NCBI GenBank assembly: GCA_036725605.1
Contig: DAIMDW010000015.1
Coordinates: 1 to 64,000 of the forward strand
DNA length: 64,000 nucleotides
Source of the DNA: CALBTQ01 sp036725605
Lineage (GTDB): Bacteria > Lernaellota > Lernaellaia > Lernaellales > Lernaellaceae
Direction of reading: 5' to 3'
The notes under the pieces were generated by a model. That model searched no databases. It saw nothing but the letters and a program-made list of their open reading frames with translations, and was not told the DNA's origin. Shown piece after piece: positions 1-7,661 of this stretch (positions are counted from its first letter, which is position 1; every line of letters begins with the position of its first letter). Both the position numbers and the translations under genes were made by a program.

Positions 1-128
1 GAAACACAATTAAAAAATTACCATCGAGAAAATCGACAGTCTCGTAAGCCCCAGGCTACATTCTATCGCCTCTGACGAGGCTTGCGGAAAACGAAATCTT
101 CAAGCCCCTTCAGGGGCGACAGAGGGTA

Positions 129-150
129 GCCCGACCCGTGAGTGTCGGGC
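129..150. repeat. Hairpin A, 7-bp stem with 8-nt loop
   Basis: GCCCGAC (129-135) and GTCGGGC (144-150) are perfect reverse complements around the 8-nt loop CCGTGAGT. A smaller hairpin, GCCCC/GGGGC with loop TTCA, lies just upstream at 104-117. This is the first of four successive palindromes that all have 8-nt loops. The stretch 1-527 has no credible gene; the short open frames through it are by-products of the palindromes. Confidence 0.7.
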
Positions 151-182
151 AAAAAAGCGTTGGGTGCCGCATGTTATTTGTA

Positions 183-248
183 GGGGCAACTCCCCGTGGT
201 TGCCCCGGCCTGGATTGCCCCGGCCCGGGTAGGCACGGGGACCTACCC
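183..248. repeat. Hairpins B and C with mutually complementary loops
   Basis: Hairpin B pairs GGGGCAAC (183-190) with GTTGCCCC (199-206) around the loop TCCCCGTG (191-198). Hairpin C pairs GGGTAGG (227-233) with CCTACCC (242-248) around the loop CACGGGGA (234-241). The two loops are exact reverse complements, so C is an inverted copy of the same 8-nt core carried on a different stem. TTGCCCCGGCC also occurs twice (200-210 and 215-225). This looks like a dispersed palindromic repeat family with a fixed core and variable arms. The sequence alone does not say whether it acts as RNA or DNA. Confidence 0.75.
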
Positions 249-286
249 CGACGGCGGGCGTCGCACTCGAACGCCCATTACATTGG

Positions 287-316
287 CGTGGGACACTTTT
301 TGCGAAGTGTCCCACG
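287..316. repeat. Hairpin D, 11-bp perfect stem with 8-nt loop
   Basis: CGTGGGACACT (287-297) pairs perfectly with AGTGTCCCACG (306-316) around the loop TTTTGCGA. GTCCC/GGGAC words recur just downstream (379-383, 389-393, 398-402, 421-425), giving an unusual density of one pentamer. No T-tract follows on either strand, so it does not look like a simple terminator. Confidence 0.75.
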
Positions 317-378
317 GCTCATTTTCATAACCTGTTGATATCATGGAAAAATACGTGCGGGACAGGGTGGGGCAAACT

Positions 379-456
379 GTCCCAAAGTGTCCCGTTTGTC
401 CCACAAATCAAGGATAAACGGGGACACGTAACGAGTACATGTTCCTGGGTTTATCC
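379..456. repeat. GTCCC array and GGATAAAC/GTTTATCC inverted repeat
   Basis: Three GTCCC words at 379-402 are spaced 9-10 nt apart. They are followed by GGATAAAC (412-419) and its exact reverse complement GTTTATCC (449-456), 29 nt apart. These continue the palindrome-rich gene-free stretch that ends at the stop of the radical SAM gene at 528. Function unknown. Confidence 0.5.
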
Positions 457-527
457 CACGCGCGTCAGCGCCGGCCGAGGCTCCACACAATGAAGGCTAA
501 TCAGGGGTTACCGCTGGTTATCCCTGG

Positions 528-1397
528 TTACAGCGCGCGCAGCCACTCGGGCTTGAGGGCGTCGCGATTGCGCGAGCCGACGATCTCGCGGAGCATCTGC
601 AGGGCGGCCGGCTTCTCCTCGGGCATACGCACGCGCAGCGGCACGTAGTTGCTGGCGTGGTTGGACATGAACAGGCCGCGGGTCATGTCGGTGTGGGCGA
701 GGATCAACGCGAGTTCCTCGAGCATGGCGAACTCGTCGGGCAGGCGCCAGATCCCGCGTTGCTGCAGGTCCCACAACGGCGTGCCGGGCACGACCATCAC
801 GGTGAGCGCGCCGACGTAATCCGGGTCGATGGCGCTGAGCACGCGCCCGGTGTGGATCGCGTGTTCGCGCGGTCGATCGGGCGACACGCCCAGGAGCACG
901 GTAATCGACAGTTCGATGCCCGCCTGCTTGACCCGCCGACCGGCGGCGATCATCTCCTCGCCGGTGCGGCCCTTGTCGATGAAGGCCAGCGTTTCGTCGT
1001 CGCCCGACTCCAGCCCGAAGTAGACGATCCCCAGGCCCAGCGCGCGCAGTTCCTTGAGCTCCTCGACGCTCTTCTTCATGATCGCTTTGGCGTTGCCGTA
1101 GATGCCCACGCGCTCGAGGCCGCGGATCGACCCGCGCAGCTTTTCCAGAATGCGCACCAGGCGTTGGTGAGGGATGATCAGGGCGTCGCCGTCGGCGAGG
1201 AACACCCGCCGCCACGGACGCAGCGCGGCCATTTCGTCGATTTCGGCGAAGAGCCGTTCTTCGTCTTTGATGCGAAAACGCGTGCCCTTGTACGTCGGGC
1301 AGAAGGTGCACTTGTTATGGCTGCACCCGAAGGTCGCCTGCAGAATCAACGAGCGCGCCTCGCTGGGCGGGCGAATCACCATGCCTTCGTATTCCAT
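528..1397 (-). CDS. Radical SAM protein with CX4CX2C cluster motif
   Basis: A 289-residue radical SAM enzyme. The iron-sulfur cluster motif is GCSHNKCTFC, with cysteines at 25, 30 and 33. This is CX4CX2C rather than the usual CX3CX2C; I recall the same GCSHNxCTFC signature in a family of uncharacterised COG1032-type proteins, so the spacing is probably ancestral, not an error. A conserved N-terminal stretch, VIRPPSEARSLILQ, precedes it, and downstream GLESGDDETL and VLLGVSPD segments fit the TIM-barrel SAM-binding strands. There is no B12-binding domain. It begins 4 nt after the stop of the 1402-2355 gene, so the two are almost certainly cotranscribed. The substrate is unknown. Confidence 0.85.
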   Translation of the reverse strand: MEYEGMVIRPPSEARSLILQATFGCSHNKCTFCPTYKGTRFRIKDEERLFAEIDEMAALRPWRRVFLADGDALIIPHQRLVRILEKLRGSIRGLERVGIYGNAKAIMKKSVEELKELRALGLGIVYFGLESGDDETLAFIDKGRTGEEMIAAGRRVKQAGIELSITVLLGVSPDRPREHAIHTGRVLSAIDPDYVGALTVMVVPGTPLWDLQQRGIWRLPDEFAMLEELALILAHTDMTRGLFMSNHASNYVPLRVRMPEEKPAALQMLREIVGSRNRDALKPEWLRAL

Positions 1398-1401
1398 GAA
1401 C

Positions 1402-2355
1402 CTACCAATCGATTTCGTCGACCGTTTCCAGCTTTTCGGCCAGCGTGCGCTCGTCGACGGTGACCTGCACCCGCGCGCGATGGGCGGCGACCATCTCCTC
1501 GTATTCCGGCCGCGCGAAATATGTACGCAATGATTCGCATAAAGGCAAGACCTGCTCGTGGGGCGTCCAGGCGAAAGGCTCGCCGGTATGGGCGTCGCGC
1601 AGGCATTCGAAGTAAACGGCGAAGGACAACGAAGCGATGCTGTGCCCCTGGGCGGTCAACTGCGCGTAGATCGCCTCCATCGTGCCCTGCATGTGCGGAT
1701 CGATGAACTTGAACCACTTCGAGTAAAACAGGGCGTTGTGAAAATACTCGGGGATGTTCATCAGGCCGTCTTTGTGGATCATCCGCGAAACCCATTCGAG
1801 CAACGCGACGACTTGGTTGCCAACGCCCAGGCCGGGGAAGTTCTGGCCGGGCAGGCGAGGACGATCGGCGGAAAATTCGCCGTGGATGTTCTGCATGAGC
1901 ATCCATTCGATGCACAGCAGGTTCAGCGCGGGCAGCCCGAACTTTAGCAGGTGGTCGCCGCAGGGCTGGTAGCGACTTTCCTTGAGGATCACCTCGCCCA
2001 GTAGTTCGCGCTTGCCCCCCTCGTCATTGTAGATGCGCAGGAAATGCTCGAAAGGCCCACGCGGACGAAATTCAAGGTCCAACGAGTGATAGCCGCGCGA
2101 CGCCAGTTGCTGAGTGATGCCGAATTTTTTCAAGGCGAAGCGGATGCGGGGAAGATCGAAGGAGCCGAGAAACAGGGCGCTGAACTTGTCGTGCTCCTCG
2201 AGTTCGCGCTCCAGTTCGAGCTCGGTCAGATCCATGCCCGCCGGTTTTTCGTGCCCGGCTTGCTCCTCGGGCCGTTTTTTATAAGGTTTATAGCGAAAAA
2301 TACCTTTGGGCATTCCGGCAACCAGCTTGAGTTTCACTAGTCCTTTATTATCCAT
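1402..2355 (-). CDS. Conserved-looking hypothetical protein
   Basis: 317 residues, not recognised. It starts with a basic segment (KPYKKRPEE) and an acidic helical stretch (LTELELERELEEHDKF). The globular body follows, with an aromatic-rich region around GNQVVALLEWVSR and an acidic, helical C-terminus. There is no signal peptide or membrane span, so it is probably cytosolic. It is the first gene of a two-gene unit with the radical SAM enzyme at 528-1397, separated by only 4 nt, which suggests a partner or substrate-handling role; that is inference. The region upstream is divergent with the HEAT-repeat gene. Confidence 0.7.
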   Translation of the reverse strand: MDNKGLVKLKLVAGMPKGIFRYKPYKKRPEEQAGHEKPAGMDLTELELERELEEHDKFSALFLGSFDLPRIRFALKKFGITQQLASRGYHSLDLEFRPRGPFEHFLRIYNDEGGKRELLGEVILKESRYQPCGDHLLKFGLPALNLLCIEWMLMQNIHGEFSADRPRLPGQNFPGLGVGNQVVALLEWVSRMIHKDGLMNIPEYFHNALFYSKWFKFIDPHMQGTMEAIYAQLTAQGHSIASLSFAVYFECLRDAHTGEPFAWTPHEQVLPLCESLRTYFARPEYEEMVAAHRARVQVTVDERTLAEKLETVDEIDW

Positions 2356-2427
2356 TGTTGGGCGAGGGTGTCAATCAATGACGCGTTGCGTTACGAAAAA
2401 ACGCCGTTCTTTTTTTTGCTTCCGCTG

Positions 2428-2457
2428 TTGACATGTACTTTGTTGCCCTTTTAGCAT
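2428..2457 (+). promoter_or_regulatory. Candidate sigma70-type promoter for the HEAT-repeat gene
   Basis: TTGACA (2428-2433) is separated by 18 nt from TAGCAT (2452-2457, 4 of 6 consensus). A second AT-rich element containing TATAAT (2495-2500) lacks a good -35 at the right distance. Either could drive the gene starting at 2524. Confidence 0.4.
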
Positions 2458-2523
2458 CAAGATGTTGAGCAATCATTAACGTCAGAAAAGTTATTATAAT
2501 ATTGTATCCGGGCGGAGGAGAGG

Positions 2524-5196
2524 ATGGCTGCTGAAGAAGGAATCCAACTAGGTCGTGTAATCAAATCGGTAAGTTCGGCGCCGGACGCGCAAAAGCAGGC
2601 GGAGATATTGAACAATGCCTTCAGCCGTGTTTCGATTCGCCAAGCGGCGGATTATTGGTTTGAAATTGCCGACAAAGCATTGGACGACCTCAGCTACGCC
2701 AAAGCCTTATTAACTTTGTTGGATGTGCCGACGATGACCAAGGTGACCGGCAAAAAGGCGATGGGTCAGCTTGTTTTCACGTTCAAGAGCACCGACAAAT
2801 ACATACGGCTGGTACAAATCTTCGAGAAAATATCGCGGCTGGACGTCAAGTCGGTCAAGGTGATCAAGGCCAAAGCGGCGATGATGTTCCAATTTTTCTA
2901 CCTGGTGACCGACCGGATCGTCGAAGAGGGGCTGCCCAAACTAAAAATCCATGCGACCGACGTGGTCAACCGCATTCTGGACGATCCGCAGGCGTCGGAT
3001 AAATTGCTGCACGTGAATCTGAACAATTACGGACGCGCCTACTGGAGCATCATGATCGATCAGCTCAAGGAAGGCGATTTCCGCTCGAAGGACGAAGTCG
3101 TTTACGAAGTGCTGCTCAACGATTCATTGATCAACCAGTACGAAGCCGGATCGATTCTGGCCTCGGCGGGCGCGGGCGGCGAAGGCGACGCGCGCTTGTC
3201 GGACGCGGTGATGTCGCGTCTGGGCACGAACATCATCAAACGCCTGAACCTGCTGTTGCGCACGACGCAGATGTACCAGAGCGCCGACCACCCCTCGGTG
3301 TCGGCGGCGTTGGAAAGCCTGCTGTCGACGATCGAGAACGCGATGCAGGGACGCGAGAGTCTCACCTTCACCCGTTTGGGCAGCGACCTGTTGATCGACG
3401 ACATCAAGCTTAAACAGAAGGCGAAGTTCATCGAGGATTTCGTGCAGGCGCTGGAAGAACGCAACGTGAACTCGATGACGCTTAAGAGCGGTCTGAGCCT
3501 CGAAGAGGTCCGCGTGTTCCTGTTGCTGTTCGCCGAAACGCAGGCGCAGATCAGGAAGCGCGGCGGCGTCAAGACGATTCTGGACGGCAAGGGCGTCAGC
3601 CACATTCTGGTCGACCAGTTCAAGTACGGCATCATCGCCGACGACCAGAAGGACGAGGCCGACCAGGTCGCCTCCGACGACAAGATGCTGGAGAACATCG
3701 TCTTTACCGAGATCGTGGCCAAGATCCGCAAGGGCGATCTCGGTGAAATGAACGCCACGGAGATCGGCGCGGCGTTCAAGGAGTTGATCAGCGGTCAGTT
3801 CGCGGCGGACAAATCGGCGCGCAAATCGCTGGCGCAGATGATCCTCGCCCTCGATCCCGAGTTGGCCGAGGAAGCGGTGTTTTCCAAGGCCGGCGTGCGC
3901 GACGAAATGAGTTGGTCGACCGCGCGCAAGATGATCGACAAACTGCTCGACGACCTGGACAAGGGCAGCGCGGACGACCGCATCCACGTGCTGGACAACC
4001 TCCAGAAGATGGGCGAATTGGCGATCACCAAGAACAAGGAAACAACCCTGGTGGTCATCATCGACAAGATGACCGAACGGCTGCGCACGCGCGAAAAAGA
4101 CCTGGACGTGCTGGCCAAGACCTTCGAGGTCATGGGCACGCTGGCGCGCTTCCTGATCCTCAACGGCAAATACGTGCAGGCGTTGAAGATCCTGCGCACC
4201 TTCGTCAATTTGCGCAACTACTGCGAGAACCTGCCGGCCGAGCGCAAGAACAACTTCACGCGCAGCGTCTGCGAATTGAGCGCCAACGCCTTGCAGTCGG
4301 CGTCGACGTCCGAAACGATCGACGCGTTGATCCGCGAGTTCGAAGGCGATCAGATGAACACCGTGGACAACTCGATGCGCATCCTGGAAACGCTGGGCAC
4401 CGAGCAGGTCATTTCCTCGCTGCTGGACGCGTTCACCAATCCGTCGCGATCGGTGCGCAACCGCTGCTTCCAGGTGCTGACCTCGATCGGCGAAAAGAGC
4501 CTGGTGGTCTGTTCGTGGAAGCTGCGCAACCTGAACGATCCGTCGCAATTCCCGCGCCTGCGCGAAGGCGGCGAGATGTCCGACGAAGCGTATTACGTCG
4601 CGCGCAACGCGATCGACATCACCGCCAAGCTGGGCGGCGAGCGCGAACTGGAATTGCTGCGCGAGGTGTCGGACGATCCGGATCCGCGCGTGCGCATCGA
4701 AGCGCTGTCGGCGATGACCAAGATCAACAAGCACGAGGCGGCGATTCTGGCCAAACTGCGCTTGCACGACAGCGACGGCAAGGTGGTGGAAGGGGCGATC
4801 AACATTCTGGGCCAGTTGGCGCAGCAGGATACGACCGACGAGCTGATCGATCTGTTCTACGCCGAACCGGCGCTGCGTCCGTCGATCATCAACGCGCTGG
4901 GCCGCATCGGCGGCGACGAGGCGGAGAAACTGTTGATCGGCGCCACCCGGTTTTACTTTGGCGGCAATGTAGTGAAGATCTTCCGTGACAGCGACGAGCT
5001 GCGCCATGCGGCGTTGAAAGCGTTGGGCAACATTGGGCGGGAAACGGCCCGCGCCAATTTGCGGCGCTTCAATCGCCGGGTCGGGATCTTCTTCCTGCGG
5101 CTGTTCTTTGTACCGCTGCGATTCAAGCGGAAGGAAGCGCTGAAAATATCGCGCGACGCTTTCAGCCGAATCGAACTGCGGATGACCAAGGGCTAA
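2524..5196 (+). CDS. Large HEAT-repeat protein
   Basis: 890 residues with no signal peptide or membrane span, so likely cytosolic. The C-terminal third (about residues 600-860) shows alternating short helices typical of HEAT/PBS-lyase repeats, for example SLLDAFTNPSRSVRNRCF, DDPDPRVRIEALSAM and LRHAALKALGNIGRE. The N-terminal two thirds are also helical and charged but not assigned. The start is the ATG behind GGAGG at 2514-2518. HEAT arrays usually act as protein-binding scaffolds. The next gene, a TPR protein 23 nt downstream on the same strand, is another helical-repeat protein, so the pair may assemble together (inference). A 627-residue opposite-strand frame through it is a high-GC shadow. 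Confidence 0.8.
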   Translation: MAAEEGIQLGRVIKSVSSAPDAQKQAEILNNAFSRVSIRQAADYWFEIADKALDDLSYAKALLTLLDVPTMTKVTGKKAMGQLVFTFKSTDKYIRLVQIFEKISRLDVKSVKVIKAKAAMMFQFFYLVTDRIVEEGLPKLKIHATDVVNRILDDPQASDKLLHVNLNNYGRAYWSIMIDQLKEGDFRSKDEVVYEVLLNDSLINQYEAGSILASAGAGGEGDARLSDAVMSRLGTNIIKRLNLLLRTTQMYQSADHPSVSAALESLLSTIENAMQGRESLTFTRLGSDLLIDDIKLKQKAKFIEDFVQALEERNVNSMTLKSGLSLEEVRVFLLLFAETQAQIRKRGGVKTILDGKGVSHILVDQFKYGIIADDQKDEADQVASDDKMLENIVFTEIVAKIRKGDLGEMNATEIGAAFKELISGQFAADKSARKSLAQMILALDPELAEEAVFSKAGVRDEMSWSTARKMIDKLLDDLDKGSADDRIHVLDNLQKMGELAITKNKETTLVVIIDKMTERLRTREKDLDVLAKTFEVMGTLARFLILNGKYVQALKILRTFVNLRNYCENLPAERKNNFTRSVCELSANALQSASTSETIDALIREFEGDQMNTVDNSMRILETLGTEQVISSLLDAFTNPSRSVRNRCFQVLTSIGEKSLVVCSWKLRNLNDPSQFPRLREGGEMSDEAYYVARNAIDITAKLGGERELELLREVSDDPDPRVRIEALSAMTKINKHEAAILAKLRLHDSDGKVVEGAINILGQLAQQDTTDELIDLFYAEPALRPSIINALGRIGGDEAEKLLIGATRFYFGGNVVKIFRDSDELRHAALKALGNIGRETARANLRRFNRRVGIFFLRLFFVPLRFKRKEALKISRDAFSRIELRMTKG

Positions 5197-5219
5197 TTTT
5201 TCGAGAAGTGGGAGGGTTC

Positions 5220-5966
5220 ATGTTGTTACGCAAAGTTCTCATGGCGGTAGTTGTATCTCTCATCCTGTTCGCGGCGCCGTTGGCCGCGTTGGCGCAGGAT
5301 GCGCAAACACTCATGCAACAAGCGGACTCGGTTTGGGTGAAACGTTCGGCTTCGCTGCAGAACGCCTACGCGGCGATCAAGTTGTACGAGCAGGCCGCGG
5401 CGGCCGATCCCAGCCTGGATACGCCGCATTACCAGATCGCGCGCGCGTATTATTTTATCGGCCGGTTCTCACCGCCGGCGCAGCGCGAGGCGCTGTACAT
5501 GAAGGGCGTCGAGGCGGCGAAGAAGGCGCTGGCGGCCAATCCCGGCAGTGCGGGCGGCAACTATTGGTACAGCGCCTGTCTGGCGCGGGCGATCGAGGAC
5601 AAGAGCATCATCACCAAAGGCAAGTACGTCAGCGACATCAAGGGACACATGCTGGCGGCCAAGCAGGCCAATCCGGGATTCTACTTCGGCGGGCCGGCGC
5701 GGGCGCTGGGCATGGTTTCGTTCAAGAGCCCGTTCGGCAGCAACGCCGAGGCGATTGCGTTGCTGCGCGAAAGCCTGAAGTACGCGCCTGATTATTCGCT
5801 GACGCTGGTCAATCTCGCCGAAGTGCTGATCAAGGAAAAGCAGTACGACGAGGCGAAGAAATTGTGCAACAAGGTGCTCGGCCTCAAGCCGATGGCGGGC
5901 TATGAGCGCGAACTCAAAGACGACCAGGCGCTGGCGAAACGGCTGCTGGATTCGATTCCGAATTAA
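5220..5966 (+). CDS. Exported TPR protein, TatT-like
   Basis: 248 residues from the ATG at 5220, which follows GGAGGG (5211-5216); a GTG at 5208 in frame would add four residues but sits before the RBS. It has an N-terminal signal peptide (hydrophobic VLMAVVVSLILFAAPLAALA, then AQ) and TPR-like helical pairs, e.g. AIKLYEQAAAADPSLDTPHY and LVNLAEVLIKEKQYDEA. The overall arrangement resembles periplasmic TRAP-transporter T-component (TatT) proteins, but no TRAP DctP/Q/M genes are nearby, so this name is tentative. It is followed by a strong terminator, making it the last gene of the unit that starts at 2524. Confidence 0.75.
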   Translation: MLLRKVLMAVVVSLILFAAPLAALAQDAQTLMQQADSVWVKRSASLQNAYAAIKLYEQAAAADPSLDTPHYQIARAYYFIGRFSPPAQREALYMKGVEAAKKALAANPGSAGGNYWYSACLARAIEDKSIITKGKYVSDIKGHMLAAKQANPGFYFGGPARALGMVSFKSPFGSNAEAIALLRESLKYAPDYSLTLVNLAEVLIKEKQYDEAKKLCNKVLGLKPMAGYERELKDDQALAKRLLDSIPN

Positions 5967-5980
5967 GCGAAGCAATTATG

Positions 5981-6016
5981 ATCGGGGGCACGAGCGAATT
6001 TGTGCCCCCGATTTTT
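5981..6016 (+). terminator. Rho-independent terminator
   Basis: ATCGGGGGCAC (5981-5991) and GTGCCCCCGAT (6002-6012) form a perfect 11-bp stem with a 10-nt loop, followed by a T-run to 6016. It ends the HEAT-TPR unit. Confidence 0.9.
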
Positions 6017-6170
6017 ATGAAAATTCCGTGACACACAACGAGTGCATATCCCGGATTTTCTTTCCCTGATTTTTCCGCCGCATGGCGACGCGCTTTTTCC
6101 TGCAATTTCGATAAGTATGGTAAAATAAAAGTCTCGTGGGGGAGAGCGCTCAAAAGACGGAAAAAACTAC

Positions 6171-7661
6171 GTGGCTAAACTGATCCGCATTCCCATATAC
6201 CTGCTTGCCGGGTTCGCGCTGTATCTGGTGTTTCATTTCCAGTTGGCGCTGGCGTATTCGGCGTTGGCGCTGGTGTACAAGCCGCTGGTGGTGCTGATTC
6301 CGCTGGCGGTGCTGTACGTGGTGTACCGGCGCGACGAGCTGGCGCTGCGCTTCAGCATCCTGTCGAAGCTGTTCAAGTTGATTTACTGGTTGTGGACGTG
6401 GGGGATGGTTGCGGCGGCGATGACGCTGGCGCTGCTGGTCGACCCGGTGTTGCTGGTTGTGGCGACCATCGCGGCGGCGGTGGCCATTTACGTTTGGGAC
6501 CGCGGCGTACGGATCTGGTTTGCGCTGATCGCCTTTGTCGTCGCGGTGACGATCGTCGTGTTGCGCGAGCCGTGGTTGATCGGCGATCTGTCGCGGTGGC
6601 TGTTCGGTCTGATAATGCTGCTGGCGCTGATCGCGTTGTTCGCCACGCACGAAACGGCGCGCATCACACGTTTCGATTTCGCGGTGTTCGTGCTGCTGGC
6701 GCCGCTGTTCTTTTCCTTTTCGGCGTTCTATCGCGGTCCGGCGAAGGTGGAAAATCCAGATGGCGCGGTCACGTTCTTGTACGAGGCCGGCGGGCACGAG
6801 GCGCCCGATCGCGTGCGGGCCGGATTGGATCTGCGTTTTGCATTGCCCGACTGCGACGGCGCGTTGTTGTTGGGCGGGGCGTCGACGCCGGGTTTGGAAT
6901 TGCTCAGCGAACCGCCGCAAGAGCTTGATCGACGCGCGACGGGCGATAACCTGATTACCTTGTGCGACGGGCGCGGCGCCTTGCTGTACGGCACGCGCAC
7001 GGGGCAGGTCGTGTTTCGCCCGGCCGACGGCGAGGCGCGCGAATACGAGATGGGCTCGGCGGCGCTGATGGTGCAGGCCGACGTCGAGCATTACCGCGCC
7101 TTCGCGATGGACCGTTACGATCACCTGGTGTCGTTGCGGCTGCCCAATCTGTCGCTGCTGGCCGAGCGGCGCGGCGGCGTGAACATCGACATTCACTATA
7201 TGCCCTACACCGGTTACCTCTATCGTTCGGTGCTGGGACGCGGACTGGAGATGATCGAGCCGGGCACGTTGGAGGTCGTGACGACGCTGGAACTGCCTTA
7301 CAGCGTGGGCGGCACGATGACGCACGACGAACGCAACGGAATCTTGTATTTGTCCGATTGGCTGGGCGAGCGCATCCACGCGCTGGGCGCGCGCGATCTG
7401 ACGCGGCTGGCCGAGTTGCCCGCCGAACGCGGCGTGCGGCAACTGGCCTATTCGCCGGAACATCAATTGCTGCTGGCGGGAAGTTATTTTCGTGGGCGGA
7501 TTCTGGTTTACGATCCGATTGCGGGACGCGGACCGCGGCGGATCGACGTCGGGCGGCGCGTGCGCGGCTTGACCATCGACGGCGGCCAATGTCGCGGGGT
7601 GAGCGCGGCCGGCGTGTTCACGATCGATCTGCCGCAATTACAGCGGAGCCTACATAAATGA
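6171..7661 (+). CDS. Membrane protein with C-terminal beta-propeller-like domain (paralogue 1)
   Basis: 496 residues from a GTG start; the RBS is weak. The first ~190 residues hold about six hydrophobic spans (YLLAGFALYLVFHF, LVVLIPLAVLYVVY, LALLVDPVLLVVATIAAAVA, LFGLIMLLALIALFA, VFVLLAPLFFSFSAFY). The rest (about 195-496) is soluble, rich in short beta strands, and has NHL/YVTN-like blades: FAMDRYDHLVSL, TMTHDERNGILYLSD, QLAYSPEHQLLLAG and GRRVRGLTIDGG. No catalytic motif was recognised. The following gene has the same two-part architecture and overlaps by 4 nt (ATGA), so the two arose by tandem duplication and are translationally coupled. A role in envelope display or sensing is inference. 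Confidence 0.8.
   Translation: MAKLIRIPIYLLAGFALYLVFHFQLALAYSALALVYKPLVVLIPLAVLYVVYRRDELALRFSILSKLFKLIYWLWTWGMVAAAMTLALLVDPVLLVVATIAAAVAIYVWDRGVRIWFALIAFVVAVTIVVLREPWLIGDLSRWLFGLIMLLALIALFATHETARITRFDFAVFVLLAPLFFSFSAFYRGPAKVENPDGAVTFLYEAGGHEAPDRVRAGLDLRFALPDCDGALLLGGASTPGLELLSEPPQELDRRATGDNLITLCDGRGALLYGTRTGQVVFRPADGEAREYEMGSAALMVQADVEHYRAFAMDRYDHLVSLRLPNLSLLAERRGGVNIDIHYMPYTGYLYRSVLGRGLEMIEPGTLEVVTTLELPYSVGGTMTHDERNGILYLSDWLGERIHALGARDLTRLAELPAERGVRQLAYSPEHQLLLAGSYFRGRILVYDPIAGRGPRRIDVGRRVRGLTIDGGQCRGVSAAGVFTIDLPQLQRSLHK

Noticed and set aside
100..338. Short open frames on both strands in the first 340 bases
   Set aside because: They run through the hairpins, lack an RBS and have compositions set by the repeats.
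3124..5007. 627-codon minus-strand open frame inside the HEAT-repeat gene
   Set aside because: High-GC shadow; composition is His/Arg/Gln-rich with no motif, and the plus frame has clear HEAT repeats and an RBS.
5220..5966. TRAP transporter assignment for the TPR protein
   Set aside because: Only a general resemblance to TatT; no DctP, DctQ or DctM gene nearby.
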